Below are positions 37,191 through 51,389 of a stretch of DNA of 64,000 bases, one piece after another. How positions within the stretch are numbered: position 1 is the stretch's first letter; each line of letters begins with the position of its first letter. The stretch is taken from positions 2,640,471 through 2,704,470 of the forward strand of contig JAYKAV010003110.1 of the NCBI GenBank assembly GCA_035582835.1, written 5' to 3'. Both the position numbers and the translations under genes were made by a program. Source of the DNA: Phoebastria nigripes (taxonomy: Eukaryota; Chordata; Aves; Procellariiformes; Diomedeidae). The notes beneath the pieces are model-generated. The model saw only the letters and a list, made by a program, of their open reading frames with translations. It did not search any database and was not told the origin of the DNA.

Positions 37191-40100
37191 TGGTATGCCT
37201 ATGAATACAAAAAAAAAGCACATAGGAACAGAAATCACTTTGACCAGCACTGCAAATCAGAGCATCTGTTTAACAGTGCACATCAATATCGTTCTTTAAT
37301 TCAGGGAAGGATTTAAATTGGAATAGTATATCTAGCAGGAATTATTAGCCCGTGTGCCCTTATTAATTCCTAACAGATTGTATGTAGAAGGAAAACAAAG
37401 GGCAAATTACAGAGCCCTGGATCACATCCACATCCAAATTATTGTAAACTTGAGATAAGTTCTTATTATACAAAACTTAGATCTGTAAGAAAATATTCAA
37501 AGTATTTCAATGCTGAAATTTAAATGCCAAAACCAGAGTATAAGCTACAATATGCACACAAACCCTATGAACACTTGTGCCAAAGGCCACTGGTAAATCA
37601 AGTAAAACTAATCCCAGAGAAAAGTCTTGACATTTGGTTGAAATAAGGACACTAAGTTGAGTTGGTCAGGCATTATTTTTACTAGGGTTTTTTTCCTCAA
37701 AATGAAAAAAAAACATTTCTCAGGAAACGATCAGTTTCAAACCATTTTTATACACTTCTTTTAGATGACAATGGATGTTGTTCTCTACATTTTCAACCCA
37801 AAACTTCTGTTTTCCTAGTTCAAAATTACTTAAAAGTAGTTGAAAAGAAAAAAAGAAATGGAAGTGAAAACTTCCAAAATTCAAAATTAATTAAATGAAG
37901 AGTTTCATTGGCCAAAAGTCATTGTTTTTCTAACAGTCTTCTGAGAGTTCAACTGTTCATTCCAATACAGAATTGTTTGGTATCCTGATAATTTTCCCAG
38001 GACAGGAAGACTATTTTCTGCTTAAAACTGTTACGAATCTAACTAGAACAGTTTGCATCAAGTAACATGAACTTAACATGGCCTGATGCGAACCAAGTGA
38101 GCTATGGTCATTTGGAAATGGTAACATTGTATAAGGACAATGAACTCTTCCTTAAACCAACGTTTTTCAGAAACAGGCTCCACTACTGCTCACTCAAACA
38201 AAAAAGACCAGAAATCAAAGAGGAATTAATGATATAAAGGAAGTAGCTCTTGCAAAACAACAGATGGAATGAGATCGGAAACACATGTAGTAAGCTGAAC
38301 TTTTTTAATAAGACCAAAATGACAGAATTGGAACAAAGGAACAAAATGGATAAACACGCACACAAATCAGCAGAACAGTTGCTAACTAGAAATGGGTCTG
38401 TAATGCAGAGTCCAAATCTGGATTTAGATCCCAAATTATTTTCTAAATTTGGGGCTTTAGATCCATGATGTTGGTCTAGATTTTTGCAGAAAGAGCGGCA
38501 AACCATAAAATCTCTATCATGACTAGATGAAAACTTTCTCCAAAGTTTCTAAGGTGAATTACTGGCCCCATTTTTTTAATGCTGATATTCTGGATCACAC
38601 ATAAGATGGAAAGTCAGTTCACATGATGATTCTGATCTAATGCTGAACTGTGTAAAAAGGTGTTAAAGTAGAAGCAACACGGACTGCATCTTTCCCAGAT
38701 TCTGCCAAAGGTGAGAAACAGCTTTAAGAAAAAAACCAGGGAGGCTGAACAGATTGATCAGATAATCAAGCTATAGTTACTAACTTATTCTCCTGATAAA
38801 TTGAAGTAAATGCTTTTGAAAGGACGCCTCCTGGGTCTCTCGCAGGCATTGCTTTCCAAATTGCATACCCATCCCAATGTGAGGCTGCGTTATGAAGACA
38901 CAATTATGTCTGAAAATAGAAGAGATTGTTTAAATAAAGAGCAAAAAAATTTAAAATCATCTGGAACTGTCATTATTTGAATTAACCAGAGAAGTATTAA
39001 AACACTGCCTGTTGAATATATGTTGTTAGGACACAAGTTACCCTGATGATTCTCCTGATAAAATAATAAACTAGACTTTCTCCAAGTCCTTTAGATGGTA
39101 GTTGGCTTATGATAACATTTACCACTCTTTGAATACATTGTCTGGAAGTAAAAAAACCTTAATCCTCAAGTGGTAGGAACTAATCTATCTCCACTGAAGT
39201 CAACACAGATCTGGAGCACAATTTCGTATGTCTGACATGAGAGAAACCACCTTTCTTCCAAATATTTGTCTCAAAACGTATAGTGATGTCAAATTACTGG
39301 CAAAATGAAAGTGATAAGTAAATGATTCATCTAATCCACATAACAGGACTTTCAGACACAAATCTTTTCAGATGTGTTGTGTATTTGAAAGTTTTTGGTG
39401 ATGTCTTGCTATTTTTTCTCTATTATTTGAAAGCACTTAATCATACATTTCTTCATATGTGTTTTCTATTAAATTCTGTCACGTAGACAACTGTTAAAAA
39501 AAGTTACAAAGTATGGTTTCCATTTCCTAACTACACAATACCAAGTCACACCCAAAATGACTATTCCTACTTCAATATATGTTTCACAGTTTGTATGAAT
39601 ACTTGCACAGGCAACTTTGAAATTTGTTTTCAAGAACAATGAAGTCACTAAAATTCAGCTGTATAAATATTGGTGATAATCAATGAAAAAGAGAAAGCAC
39701 ATGTAAAGGTAATTAACTTATAAACCTGAGGAAATATTAGCCAAAATTTTATTTCTAGTCATACTTCTAATTTTGCAATATCACTCTTGGTTGCATGCAT
39801 TTTTTGAGGTCTTAAAATGTAATAGCAAGGAAAATTATATGTTAGTGCATGTAGTTCGGAAGTTATCAAGCTCTGGAAAATGTCAGTTTTATGCCAGCAA
39901 CCCAGTAGTAGGGAAATTAAAAAAATGAACAGTTTTTTTTTCAGAAACTTCAAGCTGTTCAAGGCTATAGGACCACATCAGAACATAACCTGGAGCCATC
40001 AGACAGACCACAGTAACATCCTCCAGTTATCAGTCAGGCTTGCTTGCTTGATCCCTCAAACAACATTAGCATTCCCTTGACTTCAGACAACTCCCTGTAA

Positions 40101-41203
40101 TTCTCTCCCTTTCATTCACCAACTACACCTGTGAGCTGTTGCACAAGTATTAATTTTCCAACAATAAAACGTTATTAAGTTCTGAATTTTGTACATTTGC
40201 TTAAACCAAAACATATTCCCCTAGGACACAAAGGATAAACTCTAGCTGGAAAAGCACTTTACTATTTTTAATTTTAAAGTAATATATATGACAATGTCTT
40301 GTCCTGCGTATCATGACCTAGCATACCCTTTTGGCATCATTTGGCAAGTCTGATGGATGAAAATATTACAGCCTGCATTACACTTAAGACCCAAAAAAGG
40401 GTCCAAAATAAGCAAAACCAATTCTTTATCCAGACTAAGACACTTTTCTCCTCACTTTCCAGCAAAGAAAGATCATCTAAGTTTCTTAATTAAAAAGTAG
40501 ACCTTCTATGTCTTGACTGTATCTGTACCAGAAAACTCTTACTTGCTACTGCTTTCCCTCCTCATATATAGGCACACACATAAACCCTTACTGAATTCTG
40601 TAAAACTTGTATTTAGGAGGACAAGAACAGAGATTCAGTACTTTATTTAATCTACAGATGGCTAAATTCATCATAAGGGTAACTGATAAATAAAACAGCT
40701 AACAGAGTCTCTGTTATACTGAGACACTAGAAGTTTAGCACAATTTTTTTAATAGTCTCCCATCAGAAACTATACCAATATATCTTGTAATTGAGGAAAG
40801 AGCTTTATTTCAAAGAATAAGTGGGATTCGTAGAGCTAGAACAATGGATCATAGTTATCTCCATCTAGCTAGCTCACTCACATGGATTTCTTAAAGTAAT
40901 GATCTTCGGTGTTTTAATAGATAACAAAATAAAATTATTTTCAAATGTACATTTAGCAAAAATCACTCCATTAAGCATTTACTTGTCTATAGTTTATAAA
41001 CATGTATTTTTATATATATATTGTTCCTCCCTTGATGTGAGGAGATAAACAAGTCTAGCATTGTTACTGTAGAATAATAGAAAATTACTAAACACAGAAA
41101 AGATATTGCAAAATGTTGTCACAAAAGAGCCAAACCATTTTCCAGGGTTTCAAAATAACCTCTGACAGGAACTTTCTTTTCTCCAATTTTTTATTAAAAA
41201 CAT
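37191..41203. other. Unique AT-rich non-coding sequence
   Basis: No gene recognised over 4 kb. Open frames on both strands at 38183-38506 overlap each other and lack motifs. Only short A and T homopolymers are seen. Confidence 0.55.
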
Positions 41204-41226
41204 ACACACACACACACACAAAAAAA
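41204..41226. repeat. (AC)n dinucleotide microsatellite
   Basis: About eight perfect AC units followed by a short A run. Confidence 0.9.
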
Positions 41227-44200
41227 TCAATGAAGCAAAGATGCTAAGCCACCAGTCCACTAGATGTGAGCTTTTGGCATCTTCCCTAAACTCCTTCAGA
41301 ATGTTAACTTAGATCAAATAAGATTCCACTAATTTGAAAAGGCCACAGGACTCTTTCCACCAAACAAACACTTTATAGAAAAAAGGCAGGAAACTCAAAA
41401 CACTGTAAAAATTAAGCAACAAATGGTGCTTTTATATATCCTTTCACCTAACCATAAGGAAAAAAACCCCAAACGAACCACCAAAACTGTAATAGCTGGA
41501 AGTGATTAGGAAATGACAGATTATCAATACCATGTTGGAAAAGAGTAAGTGCACTGCAGTACTTAGAGGCACTGCAACAAAGGAATAAAGTAAATGAAAA
41601 CGTATTAGAAAACATTCTAAATCCAAAGTTCAGAATTAAAAACAATGTTTCATTTGAACTTCTCCAAGGCCATCAAAGAATTAATCTGCTATAGTAAATT
41701 TGGACCGTTACAAAATGAAATGAAATGGCATGATGTTAGGAACATGGAATGGAATGATGGATGAGATCAAAGGATATTCTATTCTTGGTTTTGTCATTGG
41801 CTTTCAAAATGTAAGTATTTTCAAGTACTAACATCTGCTAAGATCAGCAGAAAAGTTACTGCAAAATCTGTGTAATATCTCTGAATACATCTGCATCAAC
41901 AAAACACAGAAAAACTATCACTTGGGTGCTGCCCACTTCTGCAAAGAGTTGCAGCTAACTCAATGGAAGCGTGGAGTTAACTCAACTTCACTTGAAGTTT
42001 TTTCAAATGAAGAAATTTGCTTAATGGCTTTTTTACTTGATTCAGCCCCTTGGTTTCACCATGATCCATAATCTGATTTCTCCGGCACACCTACTGTTCT
42101 TTCATTTTTTCCCGTTTTCTTCTTTAATTCCACTGTTTATGGACTCAGATTTCACATTTAAAGGGTTCCTAATTTTTTTTTTTTTTTTAATATTGATACA
42201 GCTTCACAAACATCCCCATACACTCTTCAATGCTTTTCATTTCTGGATCTCAGATCTGATTAGCATTTTCACTACTAAATCTATGACAAAACCAGTAAAA
42301 TCTGGAATAGAAATGGGGAAATCTGTCCTTGTATTCTGAGAGTCCACTGTATGCGTGGTTTCTACCAGAAAGCTGGAATTATATCTGTTGATTACCAGTT
42401 TATCAGAACAGATGTGCAATTAATGCTTTTTATGATATACGATATGTTGTGTGTCGTAAATCATGAATTATTTTAAGGATATGTATTAAGTTCTTTCAAC
42501 CAAGACTGGAGGCATGAGGATGCGTAGGATGACAACCTCAAAGGCACCAAAGACGTGAGAAGTAAATCACTGATGCTGCATTTATACTACAGAAGAACAT
42601 GACTCCTGGTTTAATACAAAGAGGAAAACTGGAAGAGGTAAACCCAAAAGCTTGAGAGCTATAGGTGAGTTATAGCACAACCTGCCAAAATGAAGCCACT
42701 GAAGCACAGCCCATGAGGACCACATGACAGCAGAGCAAGACAGATTTTTTTCTTTTAAATTTGGTCTTGTATTTGTTTTGCTTGTACCTTGTTGTTTCTG
42801 AGTCTTTCATTTCAACCTTTTTATGTAAATCTTGTTTTAATAGCAAGTCTCAGTGCTACTTGGAGGGGCAGAGGGGACCCTTGAAACTACCAGGTGTATT
42901 GTCTGTATATGAATCAACATATTCCATATTTTGAAGGCATACAGAAGAATTGCCTGAGCAAACTCCAAGCCCCGATGAGTACCTACAGCACCTCAGCAGC
43001 AGTTAATGAGGATGGAGCCTGCGTTACTGTCCTCTGGTGCTGGGCAATCACCACAGACAGATGGCCTCCTTCTGCAAAATGCAAGCTGCAGAAAAGTGTA
43101 TCTCAAGGTCTTAGGCAAACCCCAGGACGTGATTTAAACAGAAGCCAAAAATACAGCCGTAACAAGCTCACATGTTGGCTAACTGGAACTAGAATCTCAA
43201 GTCATAGTTGACTGCTTGAAGCAGTTGTTTGGGGCTGATTCATCTCCCAGTGAAGCTTTTCTGCCTACATGACTGAGACCTAGATAGAGCTCCAGGAGTA
43301 GCAGAATATGGTAATTATCGGCGTTGCATGTAACACACATGGCATGAAAAGTTTTCTCCTCCTTATTGTATGCCTCTGCATTCTGGTTTGCTTTTCACGT
43401 ACGGTAACACTCACTTATGAATTGATATGAAAACTAAAAAGCATAGAAAAGCAAAAAGATATTCAAGAAACTAGAAACACAACTATTCTTTTTCCATCTC
43501 AATAATCAACAGTAAAAAAACCTTATTTGAACAAATTTTCCAGGTCACTGAATAATTTATATTCACATAAGCACAAATATTCAGAAAAGAAAATAGGGAC
43601 AGATAAAAAGATAAAAAAAGATAAAAGCATGAAGTTACTTAGCTTACAGAGAGAATATGGAACACCTTATTTTATTATTTTTATCAGGTCTCAAAAATCT
43701 GTGAAAATTATTTTGGAGGCAATATGGTATTTCCTAGTTACATATAAAAGCATTGCTACAGATGATAAATATAGTAAGTGAATTTAACTGTAGCCCCCTT
43801 CATGTTATAGGATTTTGTTACAACATTAAAAATACATGTCATAAAACAGATTTAACACCTTTAGATGACCTCTAATCAGAAATATGTAATGCTATTCAAA
43901 TTCCATCTGTCAAATGCTGTAGATACAGGTAAGTAAATATAAATGCCATTAAAGGCACAAGCCATCTTACCTGGAGAAGTTCTAGCATTTTATTTTTTGA
44001 CAGCTCCTAATTTGGACATCTTCCAGTGTCAACAAAACCTGTTCAAGCAGAATCTTACCTTGTTTTCACTACATCAAGGGGATGCATCAGGCAAATTTCT
44101 ACAAGACCTATAAAATAATAATAAAAAAAGGCCTAATAAGCATTTGTACAAATAGTAGTTTAATTTTCATTGACTCCAATAGTTTTTGAAGTTTGAAAAG

Positions 44201-47200
44201 TAAAAACCTAAACGTATCATTGATGATACAGTACTTCTATACCTTGTATATTAAACATACTATTCTGTAGTATATTGGAACTATCAGGGATTTCAGACAC
44301 TAAATGGTGCTAGTTGTTCATTATAGTGAGGAAAATGAGGACTTAAGCTATGTGATCAATTTAATCATAGTTTTTGCTCAGTTTTCTGACTTAAGAACGG
44401 CAGGAACATTTGACTGGCATCATAAATAAATACATTAAGTCTTGCTGAAAGTAGTGAAGGAAGGGAGTTCAGGTTGGCACTGGCTTCTTTGTCATATAAG
44501 ACTAATCCCTAAAGACACTGCTATTATGCAAGACTGCTGGGGGCTCAGACGAATTTGATGTTAAAATGACAGCTGATTCCTGAGCTGGCTATCTGAGCTG
44601 CAGCCTTACTGGTTCTTCATCCTGTCCTGCTCTGTGCTGATGTGTAGTCCTGGCTTTCCCCCTTCCTGCTCCACCGCTCATCATGAGCACTTAAATTCAC
44701 ATGCTGGGGACTTTCCATGTCCAAGAATGGAGGGTGTGAATAGCAAGGGAGGAATGCCGAGAAAGAAGAGATCTGGAAGATCCTGAACGCACCTGCCACC
44801 ACCGGCTTTGAAGTTGGTTCTGTTACTTTTTTCCACCTGACACCTCATGAAAAGTCCAGAAGTTTACCACCCACATTTTGCCAGTGCTCCCCTGCATACA
44901 TCGCCCAGGGAGAACTTTCAGAGCTTCTCTATATTTGCTTAAATTTTCTAGGCTTGCCTACTCCTCTGTCTGTTTCGCGTATCACCATCATTCCAAACAG
45001 CAAACATACAATAAAAAGGTGTATTTATCAGGATCACAGTAAAAGTGTATTTTTGAGATCTGTCAATGTGCAGAGATAATAAAAACAACTACACAAATCT
45101 TAAAGGATTTTGAAATACTGAGAAAATATGTATCTGTATGTCCAAGATACTAGATTATCATGTTTTTGAACTTTCTGTGCCCTGGTTTATTAAGACTCTT
45201 AAGCATCCACAGTCTCTTTTTATCCAAAGTAATAAATTTAATGCTACAACATGCAAAAACAGTTTGTGAAGACTATACTTACTATAATGTTTGAATGCAT
45301 TTATTTAATCTATTTATTATTATAGTGAAAATAATTGTAAACCTTTGGTAATACAGAATGTGTCTTTTGGTGATTCACGGCTAAACTTCTAAAAAACTTG
45401 ATTCAGGAAAGCATTCTTATTCAATTTAAAATATCTGCAAATTCCTTTCTTCATGCATATCATCCAGTCCCACTGGATTTAAGCACATGCTTATGATCCA
45501 CTAGATGCTCTCCTTGTTCAGATATCACTGTCTCAAGGTCCAGATCCTGTCCTCTTATTTTAATGGCACAGAATATGGCCGAGCTCAGGTGTCGCTAAAG
45601 CTAACAGTCTCTAATACCTAAAACAATTTATTACACTCTAGGCTACTCAACTACTTTCTCTTTCTAAGCAAGGCAAAGAAATTACTCTAATGNACAGGGA
45701 AAATCTCATTTTGAAATGTTCCGCACACAAACTATTGAACGAATAGAATTTGCATTTTGGCCCTATTCTTCGGCTGACTTGATGGAGAAAGACTCTTGCT
45801 GGGCTTCATGCAGGAATCAGGCTCTGCCTGGGTAGCGTACACTGCAGCGTCAGAAACTTGAGTTCTTTTTTTCATTACTGAATATAAATCTAAGGAAGGT
45901 TTAAAGTTTCAAATTTCAATTATTTTAGAACTAATAAGTTTAGTGTTTCAAGTAGAACAGGAAAACTGTGGGGGTTTATTAAGTTTATATAAGAAAGGAT
46001 TAAATTCCAAAACATTATCTACTTTCTATTTCAACTTTATCCAAACTTTCTGAGTAATACAGGTACTTACCTAAGTAAGCCTATTACACTGAACCAAAGC
46101 ATTAGCAGAGGGAAAATTCTCATTATAGTCAAAGGAGAGTTAGCCAATAAAAGCAACAGAGTTTCTAGCTCAGCCTATAGTAAATACCTATATTTAAAAA
46201 TAACCATTTGTTTTCTGCTTGATATACTTTACATATCGAATACATATATTATTGATAATCATTATATATTTCTCTTGAGAAAGAATAATTGATTTATATA
46301 ACAACAAAGGACTGCAAAAGTTTTTGTACACGAACACAAGCAATTTTTGGAGTTAGTAAGAGGAGGAGGGCATAAACTAATGCTAACATTCTCAACTAAA
46401 TGTATCTGAAAGCAGTTTACATGAAAGTTTGTGAAGATGTTAAAATGTTTAAACTGAATTCTTGACATAAAATACTTGCTGAGAGTTCTAATTTAACATA
46501 CAAAATTTTCCTACTTTTCTATCATTCCACTCTAGTATATAAAGCTTGCAAAACATAAAACTGTCCAGATAACCCCTTACACCTATCTTTCTGCCACTGT
46601 GTTTGAATGACAGTATCAAGTTTATATTTATGACCATTGTTTTGTTGTATTTTCTTTCCACTCCATGCAACATTGATTTGTTTTTCAGTTCTGGATAAAA
46701 GGAAGACAACATAGGTGATAGCAGCCAAAGAATATTAATATTAGTAGTAAGGAGAGCAATTCAAAATCATACAATTTAATATTTGTTATATTTTTTCTAG
46801 AAAGCAAAAGCTGTCATTATTTCTGAACAGGTATATTTATTGCTATAATTATTGCCCAGGAAAGACTTCTATTTTACTAAAATAAGGCCAAATCACATAT
46901 CACATCAGGAACACAGACTGTAAGTTTTCTATCCTGATTCTGTCCCAAAACCTATAAACTACTCCAACAGCTGCCAACAGGTGCTTTGCAAGTGGAGCTG
47001 CAGTTGAATGTTTCAGTGCTGGCAGGGGGCATAGCCTATGAATTTTTTCATTTCCAACCACCCTCCTTTTCCAACTTCTCCCCACTCCCCCCACTCGATT
47101 TTTGATTTTCTATTCCATCTTTTTTTGTCAGATAGAGCCTATAGTAGGGGGCCAAGCATGGGGCCAGGGGTTGTTCACCCTATTCTGTTTTTGCAGCATT

Positions 47201-49364
47201 AATGTCCATTTTGGGAGAAAACTGTACAGTGCCAGAATTTGGCTCTATTTTCTTGGTCTTCATAGGATAATTTTTAATTCAGGCATTTTTCCAGCAACTG
47301 AATCAGATGAATTCCAAGGTCCTTGGCAAGAGCTCTGTTTTGATAACTTCAGGATTCTATTGGTTATCTGCCTTTCTCAGTCTTTCCTTTGTCTCATCAT
47401 TTAATTATGCACTAGGTTTTAAACGGTGTATAGTTACTTGATTTCAGCAGACAGAACTCTTCAAAAGATGCTGGAATTATGACACAGCTCTCTGAAGAGC
47501 ACCAAAGGAGCGCACACTGTGCAAGACGCTAATGGAACAGCTACAAACACAAGCTACATTTTTCCATCTACTATAGTAGTCATGCAAATCATTACAACAT
47601 CCTACTTGATAGCCTGCCCAGAAAGTGTGGTGGCCTTACTAAATTACAAGCACTCTGAGATGTGCTCAATAAAATAAAATATATTGCTCTTTCTTTACCT
47701 AATGTTCATCAGCTTTGTGACAAATTCAATTAGCACTATGAAAATCTAATTTGCTGAACAGCTATATCAGGGTGCNATATATTTTAACTTGTCACACTGT
47801 GAAGACTACTGTTTACAAACTTTATTTTCATGATAAAGTAATTAACATAGCTACAGACAGATTGTCCAAAAACATATTCTAATCATCCCATTGGGCCTCC
47901 TTGGTGATGTCACATGCGAACTAACCCAGAGTGATTTATGGTGGCCTAATTATGTTTAAACAACTCAGATCCAACTAGCTGAACAAGACCCCAAAGGAAA
48001 TATAGGAAAGAACAATTACTAGGTCAGTCCAACATTTGTTGTCTTCTGGGTGGGAAAACATTCCTTGTGAAAACTGGATACTAACCATAAAACAAGACAT
48101 AATCAAAATCTGTGTGTTGAAGAAATAACTAGCTGTCATCATTGACATCCTCTGAGCGTACACAAGCGGAATATCAACAACTGAGAAGGGAGTCCAGAAT
48201 TCTATTATGTAAAACATTCTGCTCATTAACTGAGCCTATGGAGGGAATAAAATGACAGAAAATACTGACCCCCAAACCGACCCTCCTCAGTAGAGCATTT
48301 TCCCTTTTCCAACTCACATCTTCTTGTTTTAAATTGTTTCCCATCATGGATTACATTACATTTCCCTCTACAAGATTCACACTTAAAATTTCAAACTGGC
48401 AATCTTCATATACATCTCTTCAATGCAAACAGTTCGGTGACTGGTGGGTATTTTGAATTCCTTTGCTCTTTGTTCCTCTATTCCACCACACACACAAATC
48501 TTGTATCAATAATCAGACAACATGGCCTGAGAATACTCTGACTCTGTTTAAAATGTGCTGTAATTATCCATCTGGCAAAAGTGAAAGTTTGAGATTTCAG
48601 CAGCACAGGATTATAGCTCTCCTCATCTCCCCAAGTGTTTCCATACTTCGTCTATTCACTGAATAGGGAGAAAAAGAATGAAATCTAGCTAACAGTACTT
48701 GCTAAATAGCACAGATAAAAATAGAATCATTGTGGCTTTGGCCCTCCTTAGGAGACAAATTCTTGCCTTCAGCTCTTCTTCAACCCTCAAAGCTATGAAC
48801 TGAAAAGTGAAGTGCCTGTGATACACACTGATTTGTCTTTCAAAGAAACCTGAGCAGCTCACCCTCTACATGTTTTCTGCATAATACACCCTGAACACAG
48901 ATTCGAACACAGATTCAAGAGATGTAGAGCATGATCCATGTGTTAGTTCAGACAACCCCCTACAGCGTAGAAGTCATTATGTACCCTCCTCCCCTTGTGT
49001 TACTCATTTCCCTGGAATAACACAGTCACTGGAGAAACACAACAGAAAGGAGACTGGTCATAGAAAATGTGGCAATAAACACATCAGGCACTGTATATTG
49101 TATAGTTGGAACAGTTGGTATTTATTTTGGCTTTTACATAGATATAGTTATAATGTAAGAAATGATCATAAATATTTTATGCATACTATGCATTTCCTTC
49201 TGAGAATATATGTCTGACAGAAAGAATCTTATGTTGATCTTTGAATCCTAATAAAAACAATGACAAATTCCTCTTAAATCNGCTTGTCTGTTGGCTAAAA
49301 CACTTTATTTGACAAGATGAAGCATGGAACCTCTTCCTGATTGTAACAGCATTATTTGAAGAAT
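41227..49364. other. Unique AT-rich non-coding sequence
   Basis: About 8 kb without a recognised gene. Seen are GAAATGAAATGG-like degenerate repeats near 41716-41765, a 16-T run at 42173-42188, somewhat G+C-richer stretches at about 42930-43280 and 44570-44930, a 12-base direct repeat near 48897-48920 (AACACAGATTC twice), and isolated Ns at 45693, 47776 and 49281. Frames such as 42894-43211 (105 codons) have no recognisable domain. Confidence 0.55.
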
Positions 49365-50872
49365 AATCATAGAATCATAGAATCATTAAGGTTGGAAAAG
49401 ACCTCTAAGGTCATCGAGTCCAACCGTCAACCCAACACCACCATGCCCACTAAACCATGTCCCTAAGCGCCTCATCCACACGTCTTTTAAATACTGCCAG
49501 GGATGGTGACTCCACCACTTCCCTGGGCAGCCTGTTCCAATGCTTAACCACTCTTTCAGTAAAGAAATTTTTCCTAATGTCCAATCTAACCTCCCCTGGC
49601 GCAACTTGAGGCCATTTCCTCTCGTCCTATTGCTAGTTGCTTGGCAGAAAAGACCAACACCCACCTCGCTGCAACCTCCTTTCAGGTAGTTGTAGAGCGC
49701 GATAAGGTCTCCCCTCAGCCTCCGCTTCTCCAGGCTAAACAGTCCCAGTTCCCTCAGCCGCTCCTCATAAGACTTGCTCTCCAGACCCTTCACCAGCTTT
49801 GTTGCCCTTCTCTGGACANGCTCCAGCACCTCAATGTCCTTCTTGTAGTGAGGGGCCCAAAACTGAACACAGTACTCGAGGTGCGGCCTCACCAGTGCCG
49901 AGTACAGGGGCACGTTCACTTCCCTACTCCTGCTGGCCACACTATTTCTGATACAGGCCAGGATGCCGTTGGCCTTCTTGGCCACCTGGGCACACTGCCG
50001 GCTCATATTCAGCCGGCTGTCAACCAGCACCCCCAGGTCCTTTTCCGACAGGCAGCTTTCCAGCCACTCTTCCCCCAGCCTGTAGCGTTGCATGGGGTTG
50101 TTGTGGCCAAAGTGCAGGACCCGGCACTTGGCCTTGTTGAACCTCATACAGTTGGCCTCAGCCCATCGATCCAGCCTGTCCAGGTCCCTCTGCAGAGCCT
50201 TCCTACCCTCGAGCAGATCGACACTCCNGCCCAGCTTGGTGTCATCTGCAAACTTACTGAGGGAGCACTCAATCCCCTCATCCAGAGCGTTGATAAAGAT
50301 ATTGAACAAGACCAGCCCCAAAACAGAGCCCTGGGGGACACCGCTCGTGACCGGCCGCCAACTGGATTTCACTCCATTCACCACAACTCTCTGGGCTCGG
50401 CCACCCAGCCAGTTTTTTACCCAGCGCAGAGTACACCTGTCTAGGCCATGAGCCGCCAGCTTCTCTAGGAGAATGCTGTGGGAGACAGTGTCGAAGGCTT
50501 TACTGAAGTCCAGGTAGACGACATCCACAGCCTTTCCCTCATCCACTAGGCAGGTCACCTGGTCATAGAAGGAGATCAGGTTAGTCAAGCAGGACCTGCC
50601 TTTCATGAACCCNTGNTGGCTGGGCCTGATCCCCTGGTTATCCCGCACATGGCTTGCAAGCGCCCCCAAGATGAACCGCTCCATAATCTTCCCCGGCANC
50701 GAGGTCAGGCTGACAGGCCTGTAGTTCCCCGGGTCCTCCTTCCGGCCCTTCTTGTAGATGGGCGTCACATTGGCAAGCCTCCAGTCGTCTGGGACCTCCC
50801 CCGTTAACCAGGACCGCTGATAAATGATGGAGAGTGGCTTGGCAAGCTCCTCCGCCAGCTCAATGCCTGGAA
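49365..50872 (-). mobile_element. CR1 LINE copy A, 5'-truncated, young
   Basis: Read on the minus strand, the element begins inside ORF2 at about 50872, runs through the reverse-transcriptase region and the ORF2 end, then a short 3' untranslated region with the CTTAGAGGTCTTTTCCAACC-type box. It ends in GATTCTATGATTCTATGATT at about 49365. That 3' tail and the RT sequence are diagnostic for avian CR1 non-LTR retrotransposons. A full CR1 is about 4.5 kb, so roughly the last third is present, the usual result of incomplete target-primed reverse transcription. It carries five isolated Ns. The 5' boundary is set where in-frame similarity stops and may be off by several bases. No clear target-site duplication was seen, as usual for CR1. 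Confidence 0.95.
49450..50872 (-). pseudogene. CR1 ORF2 fragment: reverse transcriptase C-terminal two-thirds
   Basis: This encodes the C-terminal part of the CR1 ORF2 polyprotein, whose reverse transcriptase copies the element's RNA at a nicked target. The N-terminal endonuclease and the start codon are lost by 5' truncation. The frame is open without a stop from about 50872. It enters through a segment reading GIELAEELAKPLSIIYQRSW, then NYRPVSLTS, the catalytic DFSKAFD (50490-50510), GVPQGSVLG and the catalytic FADD (50241-50252). It continues through the thumb region ([16 protein letters not shown]). Near 49588-49590 one T appears missing relative to the family (GGAGGTTAGATTGG). This shifts the frame, so the family stop TAG at 49450-49452 is out of frame and the shifted frame runs into the 3' untranslated region to 49386. 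Five Ns give ambiguous residues. It cannot make a functional protein alone. Confidence 0.9.
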
Positions 50873-51389
50873 AAAAGTATCCCTGCAGTCAATTCTACAC
50901 AGGCTAATTTCTATTAGCCTGCTGTCCCACTCCATCTTCACAGACACATAAAGCTTTTACCTGTTCTGTAAGGGTACATCTCCCTCAGAAAAGTCCACAA
51001 AATGCTAGGTTCACTGTGATATGTGTGGCACCCAAGGCCCACTCCTTTCCTCGGGAGGCAGTCACATATTGTGCCCTTCTCAATTGTAGTATGTGTCAAG
51101 TAGGCTCCAAGGAAAACTGTACAGCAGTATGCATGGACTATGCTGGAAGGCTACATTAGCCTTCACTTAAGACAGTGACACTTATTTTAACTCTTGCCCA
51201 GGGTTCCATTTAGCGATGTGGTATGGGATTAACTAATGGTACCCTGGAGCTCCTCACAAACATTAATTAACCTTTTAGGTAATGAGCCAAATCAATGCTT
51301 TCCTTAAAAAATGTGGAGAAATGGAAAGTTACTCCAAAAAGTACTCCATAATGGCTATGCTGCATTCATGAGTCATTCTTCCTTAGAGA
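50873..51389. other. Unique non-coding sequence between repeats
   Basis: No gene or repeat recognised between the CR1 copy and the inverted-repeat element. Confidence 0.5.

Noticed and set aside
49641..50451. Plus-strand frames of 267 and 119 codons
   Set aside because: They are antisense shadows of the CR1 ORF2 on the minus strand.
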